Below the pieces are notes generated by a model that saw only the letters and a list, made by a program, of their open reading frames with translations, did no database searches and was not told the DNA's origin. From Saururus chinensis (taxonomy: Eukaryota > Streptophyta > Magnoliopsida > Piperales > Saururaceae), in assembly GCA_035235625.1 (NCBI GenBank), contig CP141140.1:37939351-38003350 (forward strand): DNA of 64,000 nt. The letters are read 5' to 3'. The translations under genes and the position numbers were made by a program. Every line of letters begins with the position of its first letter. Within the stretch, counting starts at the first letter, position 1. Below are positions 21,401 through 32,449 of the stretch, one piece after another.

Positions 21401-24045
21401 GTTGAATATTTTAAAAAAATATCATAAGCTTATTTTTAATCTCTTAGATATAAAATTCACTATTTAATAAATATCATAATTTTTTTAAATATAATTATTA
21501 ATACTAAATAGAAAGAATATTTGGTATTAATGTGTACATTGTCGATCGTTGTGATGTACAACTCTTCCGGCTCCAGCTGGTAGAGGATTTCCCGGAGAAC
21601 GCCACGGTCAAAATACATAATTTAACAACTTACACCCCTACACATGTAATGAGCATATATTTTGAGGCAGCTGTTTTTCATTTTTCGTTTCTCACACCTG
21701 ATATAAAAGGATAATGTGTGGGAAACAACCCATGTGTAAATGCTACACCTTGTCAGCTCATGCTGCTTGCGATCATGTGGGTGCTAATTGGGCAATTGCA
21801 AGAAGGAATGTCAGCGAGCCCTGTGCATGGCTTCCACCTGCAGGGGGCGGAAAGTGTGTAGCATTTCTCAAAAGTAATGTGAAACAGCATTCCCTTGTAG
21901 GCCTAGCATGCGTTGAGGGATGCAAAACCCACATGATCTAACGACTTTCATGCCTACAAATGTAATGTTCAAACATTTTGGGGCATATTATTTTTCATTT
22001 TTTATTTCAATGCCTAAGAAGATAGAGTGGCAAGCAGCCTTTGTTGTCAATTGTGATGGGACCAGGATATCCTCCATTGATAGGGGCTGTCAATCATAAA
22101 AATTGATGGTGCATGTTATTTCTCATGATCGACGACTCCTGCTTGATGGACGATATCCTGACGGATACCATGTAGGAGGATAAAAAACACCCTTCCCTAT
22201 ATGAAGTAGTGTGGATTATAATTTGACAATATATGTATTTAAGGATAAAAATCTTGAGGTGAATGTGTGGGAAATCAAAGAAAGACAATAACTAATATAT
22301 GCCCCATATAACAGGGGTGAACTCTTTGGGGTGGCCTAATAAAAAAGCAAGTTAGAATGAGAAGCTTCATATGATTTTGGCATGTGTAACAGGGAGTTAG
22401 TCAATTAAGATTTGAAAATAAAATGTTAATATTTTAAAATTTTCGGTTAGTTATTTAGAATTATCTGTGCTATATTTACAATCCAGTGTTATTATATTAA
22501 AATTTAAAATATAATATTTTAAATACTGTATTAGTGGTTAAACAATTAATTTTTGTATTTGAAATATAAAGTTAGTTAAAAATCTTAGGATTGTGACTTA
22601 AAAGGATTTTATTGAAAACTTATAACATATAAGTGAGATTTTACAACACCACCTCAAGAGGTGGTATTGTAAAATGACAGAAGTACTGGAAAAGGGAAGT
22701 CGGCACGCACTAAAAAATAGAGGCCGGTACACACTAGAGGTTGATACCAATATAATATGAGGGGCGATACGCCCCCAACACGTATCTTCGATACATACCA
22801 GCTGTATAGGGCATACAGTATCGATACGGCCGATACGTATCAATACTCTAATATTTTAATATTTTTTATTTAAAATTTTTTAAAATTTTTTTTTCTTAAA
22901 AATAAAAATATAATTTCAATTCAACCTCTTCTAATGACTATGTTTTTAATATATTAAAAATATTTTTTTAAAAAATATATGAGATCAATATAAGTGGGTC
23001 TATATAGTTTACAATGTTTTTAAAAATATGGTGCTCCACAATTACGCATTTACTTAAACATCTACTGTATGAGTTTCTCAATAATATTTATATGACTCAT
23101 TAAATATCTTATTTAATTTTAAAATAAATTAATTTTAGAACACTTAATATTGGGCGGAGGGAATAATAGTTTGTAGAGGACAGAGGGAGTAATGTGTATG
23201 GTTCTAAAATACAATAATTTTAGAGCACTCGTATCAGTTTATATGACCTTCTAAAATGATGTATTATAATGATATATTATTAGTGATAATATTTTTTTAT
23301 GTGCATCAAAAAAGGTTTACAACCATTTTGGCGCATATCAAGCATATCATCAGCGCGTACCTGTATCCATGATCGTCAATACTATCATCCATATCGATAC
23401 TGCCTTCCATGGCTTGGAGGAGGCTACTATTTTCATGCAGCAACTGGAGCTTAGTGAAGGCCACCATCCTTGCCGGAGAAACCATCGTGGCCAGGTAACG
23501 TCTCCTCTCACCCTCCAACCACCGCTGTCTTCCATTCTCTACTTTGATTTTTTTCCTCCGCATACCCTATTGCCTACTTTGCTCATGGCCCCCTCTCGCA
23601 TTTTTTTAAATTATAGATTAATCAAATTTTAAAATTGTAGATAAAAAAATTTAAGAGTTAATTATTTTGAAATCAACAACTCAAATCCCGGGATTCTAGT
23701 AATACAATATTTGGGTATCTAAATATTTTAAAATTTGGCAGTTTAAATCCAAGAATTTGGATTATATTCTAAAATCTCATATTTTAAACCCAGTATTTAA
23801 AATTTCAAAATTGATTTCCCACTAGGGTACACCTAATATGTTAAATAGTGTTAGAGAGCACGAGGCAACACTTTTTTTGAATTGTCAACCTACAGATGAG
23901 GTAGTAGGTTGAATTGTTGGTGTGTCCCCATGCGTGGACCCATTAGACACCAAATAACCATGAAGAAGATGAAAATTCATTTGGAAAAAATAGTCATATT
24001 TTGTATTATTTTAAATGGAAATTCGGTATTATCTTGATCAATTAG
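21401..24045. other. AT-rich intergenic DNA
   Basis: No gene recognised. A GC-richer part at about 21,715-21,940 has a 75-codon open frame without a domain. A near-perfect hairpin lies at 22,638-22,675. The stretch 22,735-22,845 is full of GATAC/GTATC words. A GGACAGAGGGAGTA word near 23,180 looks like one end of a Stowaway element, but no partner end was found. Confidence 0.45.
22638..22675. repeat. Near-perfect hairpin, 18-bp arms
   Basis: Arms 22,638-22,655 and 22,658-22,675 pair at 17 of 18 positions around a 2-nt AA loop. The inner core ACCACCTC/GAGGTGGT resembles the palindrome at 2,688-2,707. Confidence 0.85.
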
Positions 24046-24589
24046 TGTAATGACCGCGAATTTTTGGTATGATTTTTTGCCTATAATAAAATTATTTTAT
24101 GAGTTTTTAATTATTTTAAATTATTTAGAGGCAGATATTCGGAAAGTTTGTTTATAGGTGTAATAAAGCTAGGTCAGATGAGTGTAACAAACCTAAGAAC
24201 GAAGGAAACGGAGGTCGAGAGCGAAAGTTACGACCTCAGGAAATGTACCACATGGGCAGGACCCACTTTAAAAGTGCAAGATAACCTACCTATGTAGGGT
24301 CTAGTTTAGAAAGGGGTCATTGATACGAGTCCATCAGTACCCCAAGAACGTGCAATTCCGACTTCGGGATAAGAAGTTATCTCATTTTAAAGTTAAAATT
24401 TTATTTAATTAAATTAATTATAAAATATTATAAAAAATTAAGAAAATGACAAAATAGCTGGCGTCACTGCTTATGCAAGCAGCCGAAGCCAAGCTGAGCT
24501 GCGCCACGGCGTAAGCCGTAGTTGGTAAACAGCGCCGCGCAAAACGACGTGTGTCGGACTCGTGACGGGTCGACACAAACGCGTGCACC

Positions 24590-24594
24590 AAGCA
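24590..24594. repeat. Target site duplication AAGCA, left
   Basis: Identical to 28,037-28,041 and directly abutting both ends of the solo LTR. Confidence 0.9.
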
Positions 24595-25230
24595 TGTCAC
24601 GCCCCGGCGATGCCCGACCCGAGCCGAACCCGGTCCAAGGGCCGGTCAAGCGCGCAGGGGCGACGAAGTGAAATTGAGAAACGATTCTAGCGGAAGACTT
24701 AATCCCTAACCACGGGCGATTAACAGCAACACGGAGTGCGCACAATCCTTTGAGCAAGAGTAAATAAAAGGGAAAGAAAAGGTGTTGCTTAACACAAAGT
24801 AAACAACAATCTCAAACCCACAAGCTTAGTTAAGTAAAGCCCACACCGGCTCAAAATAAGTCATAAGCAAACATAACTATAACATGTGACATAAATCCAC
24901 AACAAGAACCCTACACAATGGTTCGAACATAAAGCATGAAAGAAACGATGATAAGTCACACAACGATCTCCATCATCACACCCAAGCTACCTCTGACCTT
25001 TCCTCAAAAAGGCAATCCTGTCCGTCTGCGTGTCGCACCACGCAGCCCCAAATCAAAACACAAAAGAGGGGTGAGTTTTAACACTCAGCAATGGTTTTAA
25101 TATCACTGTCAACGTAGAAAATACGATAGCTTAGAAATGAGATCGTTTCAGATCAAAGATTCACATGGTGCATCACTTTCTGATCACACATTCATATCAC
25201 TTAACACTGCACAAAAATGCATAATTCAAC

Positions 25231-25562
25231 CTGTATGGATGTATCTCTAGCATACGTATTCCCACATGCATTCACATCATAACCAATCCCGCATGGACGT
25301 ATCTCTAACATACATATTCCACTTGCATAACATCAAAATCAACATGCATGGATGTATCTCTAACATACATATTCCACATGCATAACATCAAAATCAACAT
25401 GCATGGATGTATCTCTAACATACATATTCCCACATGCATAATATCATCACAACCTGCATGGATGTATCTCTAACATACATATTCCCCATGCATAACATCA
25501 AAATCAACAAGCATGGATGTATCTCTAACATACATATTCCACATGCATAATGTCATCACAAT
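25231..25562. repeat. Six-copy tandem array, about 55-bp unit, in LTR1
   Basis: Each unit contains GTATCTCTAACATACATATT, with GCATGGAT before and CATGCATAA after it. Units 3 to 6 are nearly identical and unit 1 is the most diverged. Homologous arrays of 57-bp units occur in LTR3 (62,130-62,470) and more weakly in LTR2 (about 59,200-59,460). Confidence 0.85.
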
Positions 25563-25970
25563 CCACCTCCATCAAGGAGTAATCACACGTTAACGTCACA
25601 CAGACGGGAGCATAGACAAGGCCACGAAGGCGTGTCATGGTACAAAATTCTACACAAGAATTCAAGAAAGATCGGGGTTGTCAATCCCTAATACTGCTCG
25701 CCCTGGACGATCCTGGCCAAGGATGTCCCATTCTCACAGAGAATCTAGAGCAGGGGTGTTCGCCCAGGGACATCTCCTGCGGAGGGAAGAGCCCGAGTTC
25801 TCACACAGAGAACCCTAGAACACGTGGTAGCGGGGTGCACACGGCATACCACACTGGATTCTCAGGGTCCAGATGACACACATAAAAATATTCTCACGTG
25901 TCCGCAAGACAAGTACACAACTCGTCCCCACATCATTCCATTAAACAAGACTCAACCCGGGGAGTGCACT

Positions 25971-26041
25971 CGTTCCACACAGGAACTCCAAATCGTTCCA
26001 CACAGGAACTTCAAATTGTTCCACACAGGAACTTCAAATCA
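25971..26041. repeat. Three-copy tandem array, about 24-bp unit
   Basis: The unit is GTTCCACACAGGAACTTCAA plus a few bases, repeated three times. Each unit is itself a small inverted repeat (GTTCC...GGAAC). The related LTR2 has only one copy near 59,890, so this is a local expansion. Confidence 0.85.
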
Positions 26042-26838
26042 AAATATGTCCTTTCGGACCAATCAACTTGCGATTAATCCACGACCGATAAACCCGGCAC
26101 ACAATTCCATCACATTGCATCCAATCGGTCAAAATTCGATTAATCACGATGAAGCCTCAATTGGAAATCAATTTTTTTATGATGCGTGCAGCATGGTACA
26201 TGCGTGGGCAAAGCATACATGAACCCTAATCATGATAAGTGCTCTCACCAGCCCCTAATGCATCATTCATAATCACGATATTAAGCTTCAACATCATCAT
26301 TTAACCCCCACATGTGTATGTGTGTGTAACTAGTAGAAGCCTTTCACATAATGCATATTAACATACTTGAAAATCAACTCACTACCACACTACACATGTG
26401 AATTTCTACCTAAACATGAATTCCAGCGGAAATCATAGTAGAAGAATCGTTGAAATCTTAGCTAGATTCAAAACTCAACCACAAAGGCTAAACACCTATA
26501 ACATCACTCATTTCATCATTGAGTCATGGCATTCACACACCATTAATCACAATTTATCATGACAAATCTGTCCAACAATGATTGTAGTTATACTGAAATA
26601 TGCTTAACCAAAGGGAAACGACTATTCATAATTTCAAAATAACGAATTCCGACATCATGCCACAAAACATAAGTCATTCCACCATCACTAAGCATATATC
26701 TCAACTCCATAAACTCAATAGCATGCATTTCCAGTAGCTTAACATAGCTTAAAACACTCCACATTCATATAAAATTGGCAAGCCAAAGTGGAATCATCAA
26801 AATAGGCATCATACACTCAACATGCAATTTTCTGTGTA

Positions 26839-26945
26839 GCCGATCGATCGCCCTTCAGGCCGTTCGATCGGTTACACGCAAAATTTTGAAAATTTCAGTT
26901 CAGCCGATCGATCGCCCTGCAAGGCCGATCGATCGCCAACACGGC
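26839..26945. repeat. CGATCGATC cluster in LTR1
   Basis: GCCGATCGATCGCC-type words occur three to four times in about 105 bp. The same cluster, with mutated CpGs, is in the LTR at 38,385-38,595. Confidence 0.8.
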
Positions 26946-27607
26946 AGAACAGTCATCTTCTTCCTTTCGCAAATCCAAACCGAAACACCATAGATAGCAC
27001 TTCAAATCCACATCTAACACCCTAATCATCATCAAAAGTCCTCCTTGACTTCCAGAATATCAAACCAAACCATAATAATGCAAAACCCTAAGAAATCGGG
27101 ATTAAATAATTCCATTTTCTAATCTTACCATTAACACACTAAATCAAGCAAACCATTTCGAAATAAGCCAAAAATGAAGAGTTTTACCATGGATAAACAG
27201 AGATTTCGAAGACCCATTACCTCAGCACTTGATTAAGCTCGGATTGAAGAGTCACCCTTCTTGAAATCCTTGAAAACACAATGAGTTTGAATCAAACACC
27301 AATAGAAATCGATTTACTTAAGAAATCCCTAATTAAATCTTAGATCTAGGGCTTGTTGGTAGTAAAAATCGAATTTTGAAAGTTAGGGTTTGTAGTAAAA
27401 CACAAATCAGTAGCTTTTGATGGTCAAAAACGAATTGAATCAAGGGGAAAATGGTAGATTTGGGAGAAATTAAGAGAAAAGCCATGGATTAGTGCTTAAT
27501 TAGAGCAAGCTTACCTTAATCGGCTTCTAATTCGGGCCTAAGTGGGGATTAGGCCAGCCCTCCTTCCTTAGCCTATTCCCAAAAATGGAAATGGCTCAGG
27601 TTTGCCC

Positions 27608-27614
27608 TTTTATA
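27608..27614 (-). promoter_or_regulatory. TATA box of LTR1
   Basis: ACTATAAAAGGG on the minus strand, about 425 nt inside the LTR start at 28,036. Confidence 0.6.
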
Positions 27615-28036
27615 GTAAGGGTTGGGGTAGGCAAAGGTAAGTTTTGGGGTGTAAATATGAAAAGTAGGCTAAAAGTGGGTATTTTGCAAATTTAAGCACG
27701 AATTAAGCCTAATAAAATTCTGAAAATTTTTGTGTGACCTTAAGTATATGTCTAGGGTCATTTGACATAAAAATAAAATTTTCGACCGTGGGGCCCACAG
27801 GGGTCCCGCCAAAACCCTAATTTTTGGGAAAATAGTGAAAATTCCGAAAAATCTCAAAAATTCACATTTGGTTTAAAATCACTTAAAACCACTAATATTG
27901 AAGTTAATTTTAGTTAAAACCATCACAAACTCTATTTATTTACAAAATCATCGAATAAGATCAGAAAACACGTAAATTGCACGATAATCAATAATTAAAG
28001 AAAACCAAAACCGGTTTAAAGATGAGGGTCCTTACA

Positions 28037-28041
28037 AAGCA
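28037..28041. repeat. Target site duplication AAGCA, right
   Basis: Partner of 24,590-24,594. Confidence 0.9.
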
Positions 28042-28260
28042 CACCGGTGCCGAGTTTTTGGCCAATAGGGACGCAACACGTGTCGTGTGCACATGCGCAC
28101 GCACATCGTCGGCTTGCAGGGCTTCTCCTATAAATTGAAACTTCGATTTAGTTTACCGAAAGAGTTTCTGGAGTCATTTTGAGTCCATTTTCTTCTGTTC
28201 AAAGAGCGTTCTTAACTAAATCGATGGTGTTCTACGCAATAGATATTTCCATTCTTTGAG

Positions 28261-28843
28261 TTAACAACCCTATATGGGGGAAACGTCCTGGGGTAAAGGG
28301 AGGTTCTGCCCACCGCCTACTGGCGCGGAAAGGGTAAAGTCTCTTATTTTTTCTCTGTTGGAAGCATGCCAAGTTGAATCAACGACTGGGAGGATGATCT
28401 CCGATTTTGATCGAGTACCATGGCTCTTATATACCCACACGAAATACTTCGACCAAATTTCTCCAAGATGATTCCCTTTTCTAGTACTTCCCCATCAAAT
28501 CCACCCATCTCTTCATTGGTAACCACTTGTGCTACCTAAAGAACACCAAGTGAGGTCTCCTTCTTACTATTGGGTGTAAGCTAAGAACATCCCAGGACGC
28601 CCTGAAAAAGAATCTTGTACCCAGCAAGATTGTGATTCCAAACAAGGCTCCATCCCTATTGGGAGACCTAGATGGAGAGAATGAAAAGAGCACTGGGTCC
28701 AATTGCATAAATTTTCTAGCCTGATGGAGACACAAAAATCTTCTGGGAGCTACAGAAATCTTTTGGGAGACCCACATGGAGATGCTTTTGGTCATGGCCG
28801 CTTCTGGCGATGGTCAGATACTGGCCATGGCCAATGCTGCTCT
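28261..28843. other. Moderately GC-rich spacer
   Basis: Could be the rest of LTR-C or its leader. Open frames at 28,274-28,471 (plus) and 28,532-28,795 (minus) have no recognisable domains. Ends with the GCTCT target copy (28,839-28,843) of copia-1. Confidence 0.35.
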
Positions 28844-29593
28844 TGTTAGGAGTGGGTTATGTGGGTCAAGCCCATATGGCTATTGAGAGCCCAAGTCCAC
28901 TTTGAAGTGAATAAGAATCACACATGTGGATTGGTTGAATGAGTGAAGAGTCCCACATCACCTAGAAAAAAGTGATGGTGTTAGTATATAAGGCATAAGT
29001 TTGGTCTTTCAAATTAGACCCTTGGGCCACCCTACTTTGTGGGGGAGTTACATGTTGGACCCATGCACCTAGGTAGGCTAACCCACTCGCATGTGCTGCC
29101 GCCGTCCGTTAAGCTGCCTTTGCTCGGTTCACGTGTGCAACCGGTCGGGTCAGGTTGGGTTGGGTCAGCAAGATAATACTTTTTGGGACAAATTCATTTA
29201 GTTTGGTTTTCCCTTAACCCAAAATGGGTCAGGTTTTATTTTCACCAAAATGTGTCCATTAACGGACGAACGCGTCCATTTGAACAGGAAGGGTTGTCTT
29301 CAACAAGATTTCTTATAAAATACAGAAAATTGTTTTCAACATCAACCTTTTATTGGATTTTCTCATGTACGTCTTCTGTGAGAGCATTTCCATAACGTGC
29401 ATGCGCTGTGTGAAGGTGCTTCTGTAGCGTGTGGTTGATCGTCTTATCCTGAGAGGCATACGCCTAAGTGAATCCTCAGCACTAGTAGGGAGGGCAAATT
29501 TTGTCTTAAGGACAGGGCATTTTGCTTGATTTGATCATCTTCTTCTAGTGACTTTCTTTCATTACAACACTAACAAAAGGTACGAAAATAACA
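28844..29593 (+). repeat. Copia-1 5' LTR, 750 bp
   Basis: Starts TGTTAGGAGTGGG and ends GAAAATAACA. The last about 450 bp match 31,998-32,449. Sequence identity stops exactly at 29,593 and 32,449, which fixes the LTR end. Confidence 0.8.
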
Positions 29594-29702
29594 ATCTTAA
29601 GACAAATTTATTTTTTTCGTACTTTACCATTGTGCATGCTATTTCGAAATTGTGTTATAAATTTTTTGAAATTCACACTATCTTTTGTTCATTGGAACAG
29701 AA

Positions 29703-31995
29703 ATGGCAGCAAAGGGTACCAATTTGACTTGGGTCATAATTCCAACTTCGGTGAATGCTCCTATTTATGTTAAAGGGGAAAAACCAGAAAAGTTTAGTAG
29801 TGCGGACTTTAAAAGATGGCAAGAAAAGATGTTGTTCTATCTTACCACACTGAATTTGGCCTAATTCCTTCAAGAGGAAGTACCCGTTCTCACTAAGGAG
29901 AAAAGAGATGAAAAAACGGCTATTGCAACAGTCGATGCATGGAAGCATGCAGATTTTCTATGCTGTAATATATCCTTAATGGGTTGGACAACACATTATA
30001 TAATGTGTACAATCCGATGAAGAGTGCTAAGGCACAATGGGAGTCCTTAGACAAGAATTACAAGACAAAGGATACTAGAACGAAGAAATTTGTGGTTGGT
30101 AAACTTTTGGACTTCAAAATGATGGACTCGGATAGTAATCAATCAAGTTCAAGAATTCCCAAGTTATCCTGCATCATATTTATGTAGAAGGTATGAACTT
30201 AAGTGAGTCTTTCCAGGTGGCTGTAATAATAGAAAAATTACCACCTAGAAGGGCTTTAAGAATTATTTAAAGGTTAAGCATAAGGAGATGAACATGGAAG
30301 ACTTGATTATAAGGTTGAAGATAGAAGAGGACAACTGTGCTTCTGACAGGAAAACTAGGGTTCATAGAATGGAAGCCAAAGTCAATGTTGTGGAATAAGA
30401 GCATAAAAATAAAAACTTCAATAATAAGAAGAGGAAAAATCCTGGAGGATAGTAAAAAAAAGACTCTAACAAAGCCAAGTACAAGGCCAAGTGCTATGTG
30501 TGTGACAAGCAAGGCCATATGGCTAAGGATTGTTGCAAGTGCAAGAAACAAGGGGATTCCAAGAAAAAAAAATGCATAAGCCAACATGACTAAAGTGGGA
30601 AATCTCTCCAACAATGTGAATGAAATTAGCCTTTCTGCTGTGATTTCTGAAGTGAACATGGTCACTAATGCAAGCGAATGGTGGGTGGACACCGGGGCCA
30701 CTCATCATGTGTGCTCAAACAGAAAAATGTTCTTCACTTATCAATCTGTGGAAGATGGTGAACAAATTTTTATGGGCAATTCTTCTACCACCAAGGTTTA
30801 AGGTATTGAAAATGTGGTACTCAAGATAACTTTGGGGAAGGAACTCACTCTCAACAATGTGTTGTATGTGTCAAAAATTTGAAAGAATTTAGTGTCAGGA
30901 TCATTGCTGAGTAAAAATGGGTTCAAATTGGTATTTGAATCGTATAAGTTTGTATTGACTATGAATGAGATATATGTGAAAAAAGGGTATCTTAATGAGG
31001 GATTTTTCAAGCTTAATGTATTAACTATTGTACTTGTTGCTAATATTAAGAATGTTAGAGATTTTTATTCTTCTTATATGATTAAGTCATGTAATGTATA
31101 GCATGGTAGATTAGGACATGTTAATTATGACGCTATGCAAAGATTGATTAATATGGAATATCTGCCTAAATCTGACATTGACTCTCAACATAAATGTGAA
31201 ACTTGTGTGAAATCAAAATAGACAAGAGAATCATTCCAAAACATTGAGAGATGTATTGAACCTCATGAGTTAATTCCCAACAATGTATGTGACTTCAAAC
31301 TTGTTCAAACAAGAGGAGGTAAAAAGTACTTTATTACATTTATTGATGATTGCACTAGATATTGTTATGTGTACTTGCTGAGAAGTAAAGATGAGGCTAT
31401 AGACATGTTTGTTTTATACAAAACAGAGGTTAAGTATCAACTTGGTAAGAAAATAAAAGTTATGAAGAGTGATAGAGGTAGGGAATATGAATCACCTTTT
31501 GGTAAATTTTGTTCACAATATGGTATTATACAACAAACTACAACACCCTATTCACCTTAGCAAATGGAGTTCCAGAATGAAAAAATAAAACCTTAAAATA
31601 GATGATGAATGTCATGTTAATACGTTTTGGATTACCCAAGAACATGTGAGGGGAAGATTTGCTTTCAGCAAATTATATTCTCAAAAAAATACCTCATAAG
31701 AAATCCTTGAAGACATTATATGAATTAAGGAAAGGTTGATAGCCTTCCTACAAATTCCTAAAGGTGTGGGGGTGTTTGGCGAAAGTGGCAGCCCCTAATT
31801 ATAAGAGGATTAAAATTGGACCAAAGACCATTGATTGTGTATTCATTGGTTAAACCAATAGTAGTACATATCGTTTTCTTGTTCATAAATCGGATATTCC
31901 TGATGTAAATGTCAATACTATGATTGAATCTAGGAATGTTTTATTTTTAGAACATATTTTTTCGTAAAATTTTACACAAGAGGAAAGTTCTCTTA
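29703..31995 (+). pseudogene. Copia-1 gag-protease-integrase remnant
   Basis: Reads from an ATG at 29,703 (MAAKGTNLTWV...). The gag part (EKPEKFSSADFKRWQEKMLF, DNTLYNVYNPMKSAKAQWES) is broken by several stops and shifts. A CCHC zinc knuckle (CYVCDKQGHMAKDC) lies near 30,490-30,535, and the protease motif WWVDTGATHHVCS near 30,680. The integrase follows: HGRLGHVNYDAM and CETCVKSK of the HHCC part (about 31,100-31,220), FIDDCTRY (first Asp, about 31,345) and KSDRGREYE (second Asp, about 31,470); the third acidic region is scrambled after TTTPYSP. Integrase C-terminal text (SDIPDVNVNTMIESRN) ends near 31,950. It is dead; it acted as the virus-like-particle and integration machinery of the retroelement. 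Confidence 0.82.
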
Positions 31996-31997
31996 AA

Positions 31998-32449
31998 ACG
32001 GGTTGGGTTGGGTCAATAAGATAAATATTGTTTAGATAAATTTATTTAGTTTGGTTTTCTCTTATCCCAAAACAGGCCCAGTATTATTTTCACCAAAATG
32101 TGTCCATTAACAGACGGACACGTCCGTTTGAACGACACAGGTTGTCTTCAATGAGATTTCTTATAAAACACAGAAAATTGTTTTGTGCATCATCCATTTA
32201 CTGGATTTTCTCGTGTACATTTTATGTGGGAGCATTTCCATAACGTACATTCATTGCATGCGCTGTGTGAAGGTGCTTCTACAATGTGTAGTCGATTGTC
32301 TTATTGTGGGAGGTAGTCGCCCAAGTGAATCCTCAACACCAGTAGGGAGGGCGAATTCTGTCACAAGGATAGAGCTTTTTGTTTGATTCGATCATAATCT
32401 TCTAGTGGCTTTCTTTCATTATAACACTAACAAAGGTACAAAAATAACA
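31998..32449 (+). repeat. Copia-1 3' LTR, truncated at its 5' side
   Basis: Matches the last about 450 bp of the 5' LTR, with clear divergence. The first about 300 bp are missing. Confidence 0.8.

Larger units (their letters stand above)
24595..28036 (-). mobile_element. Solo LTR of a Ty3/gypsy-type element (LTR1), 3,442 bp
   Basis: On the plus strand it runs TGTCACGCCCC...GGTCCTTACA and is flanked by perfect 5-bp repeats AAGCA. There is no internal coding region, primer-binding site or polypurine tract, so it is a solo LTR left by recombination between the two LTRs of a full element. Orientation is minus: read that way it starts TGTAAGGACCCTCATC and has a TATA box ACTATAAAAGGG (27,608-27,614) about 425 nt in, then a donor-like GAG|GTAATG at 27,220. 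It contains a six-copy 55-bp tandem array, a three-copy 24-bp array and a CGATCGATC cluster. Copies of the same family occur at 56,505-59,977 and 59,978-63,103. Assignment to gypsy is by resemblance to those and to the 55-kb element. Confidence 0.88.
24046..28260 (+). mobile_element. LTR-like sequence (LTR-C) interrupted by a solo LTR
   Basis: The left part starts TGTAATGACCGCG at 24,046, an LTR-like start, and runs to 24,589. After the inserted solo LTR (24,595-28,036) the same sequence resumes and has a TATA box (CTCCTATAAATTG, 28,129-28,135), about 635 nt from the start once the insertion is removed. That is a sensible U3 length. The downstream end is not defined, and no coding region of this element is visible. 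Confidence 0.45.
28844..32449 (+). mobile_element. Copia-1: decayed Ty1/copia retrotransposon
   Basis: The element starts TGTTAGGAG and ends AAATAACA, flanked by identical GCTCT at 28,839-28,843 and 32,450-32,454. The 5' LTR is 28,844-29,593. The internal region has gag, zinc knuckle, protease and integrase remnants (29,703-31,995). Reverse transcriptase and RNase H are missing: integrase-linker sequence joins directly to the middle of the 3' LTR near 31,998, so one deletion removed RT, RNase H, the polypurine tract and the first about 300 bp of that LTR. The intact target repeats show the deletion came after insertion. No canonical tRNA-Met primer site is visible after the 5' LTR. Confidence 0.85.

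Noticed and set aside
21532..21941. Two short plus-strand ORFs (60 and 75 codons) after MULE-1
   Set aside because: No domain and no splice structure; cysteine content in the second one is not in a known spacing.
23100..23190. Stowaway MITE suggested by GGACAGAGGGAGTA
   Set aside because: Only one end is recognisable and no inverted partner was found at a sensible distance.
25231..25562. CRISPR-like array of regularly spaced repeats
   Set aside because: Units are contiguous without unique spacers and lie in a plant LTR; it is an ordinary tandem repeat.
29593..29610. Primer-binding site for copia-1
   Set aside because: The sequence after the 5' LTR (ATCTTAAGAC) does not match the tRNA-iMet type or another common primer tRNA that I recognise.
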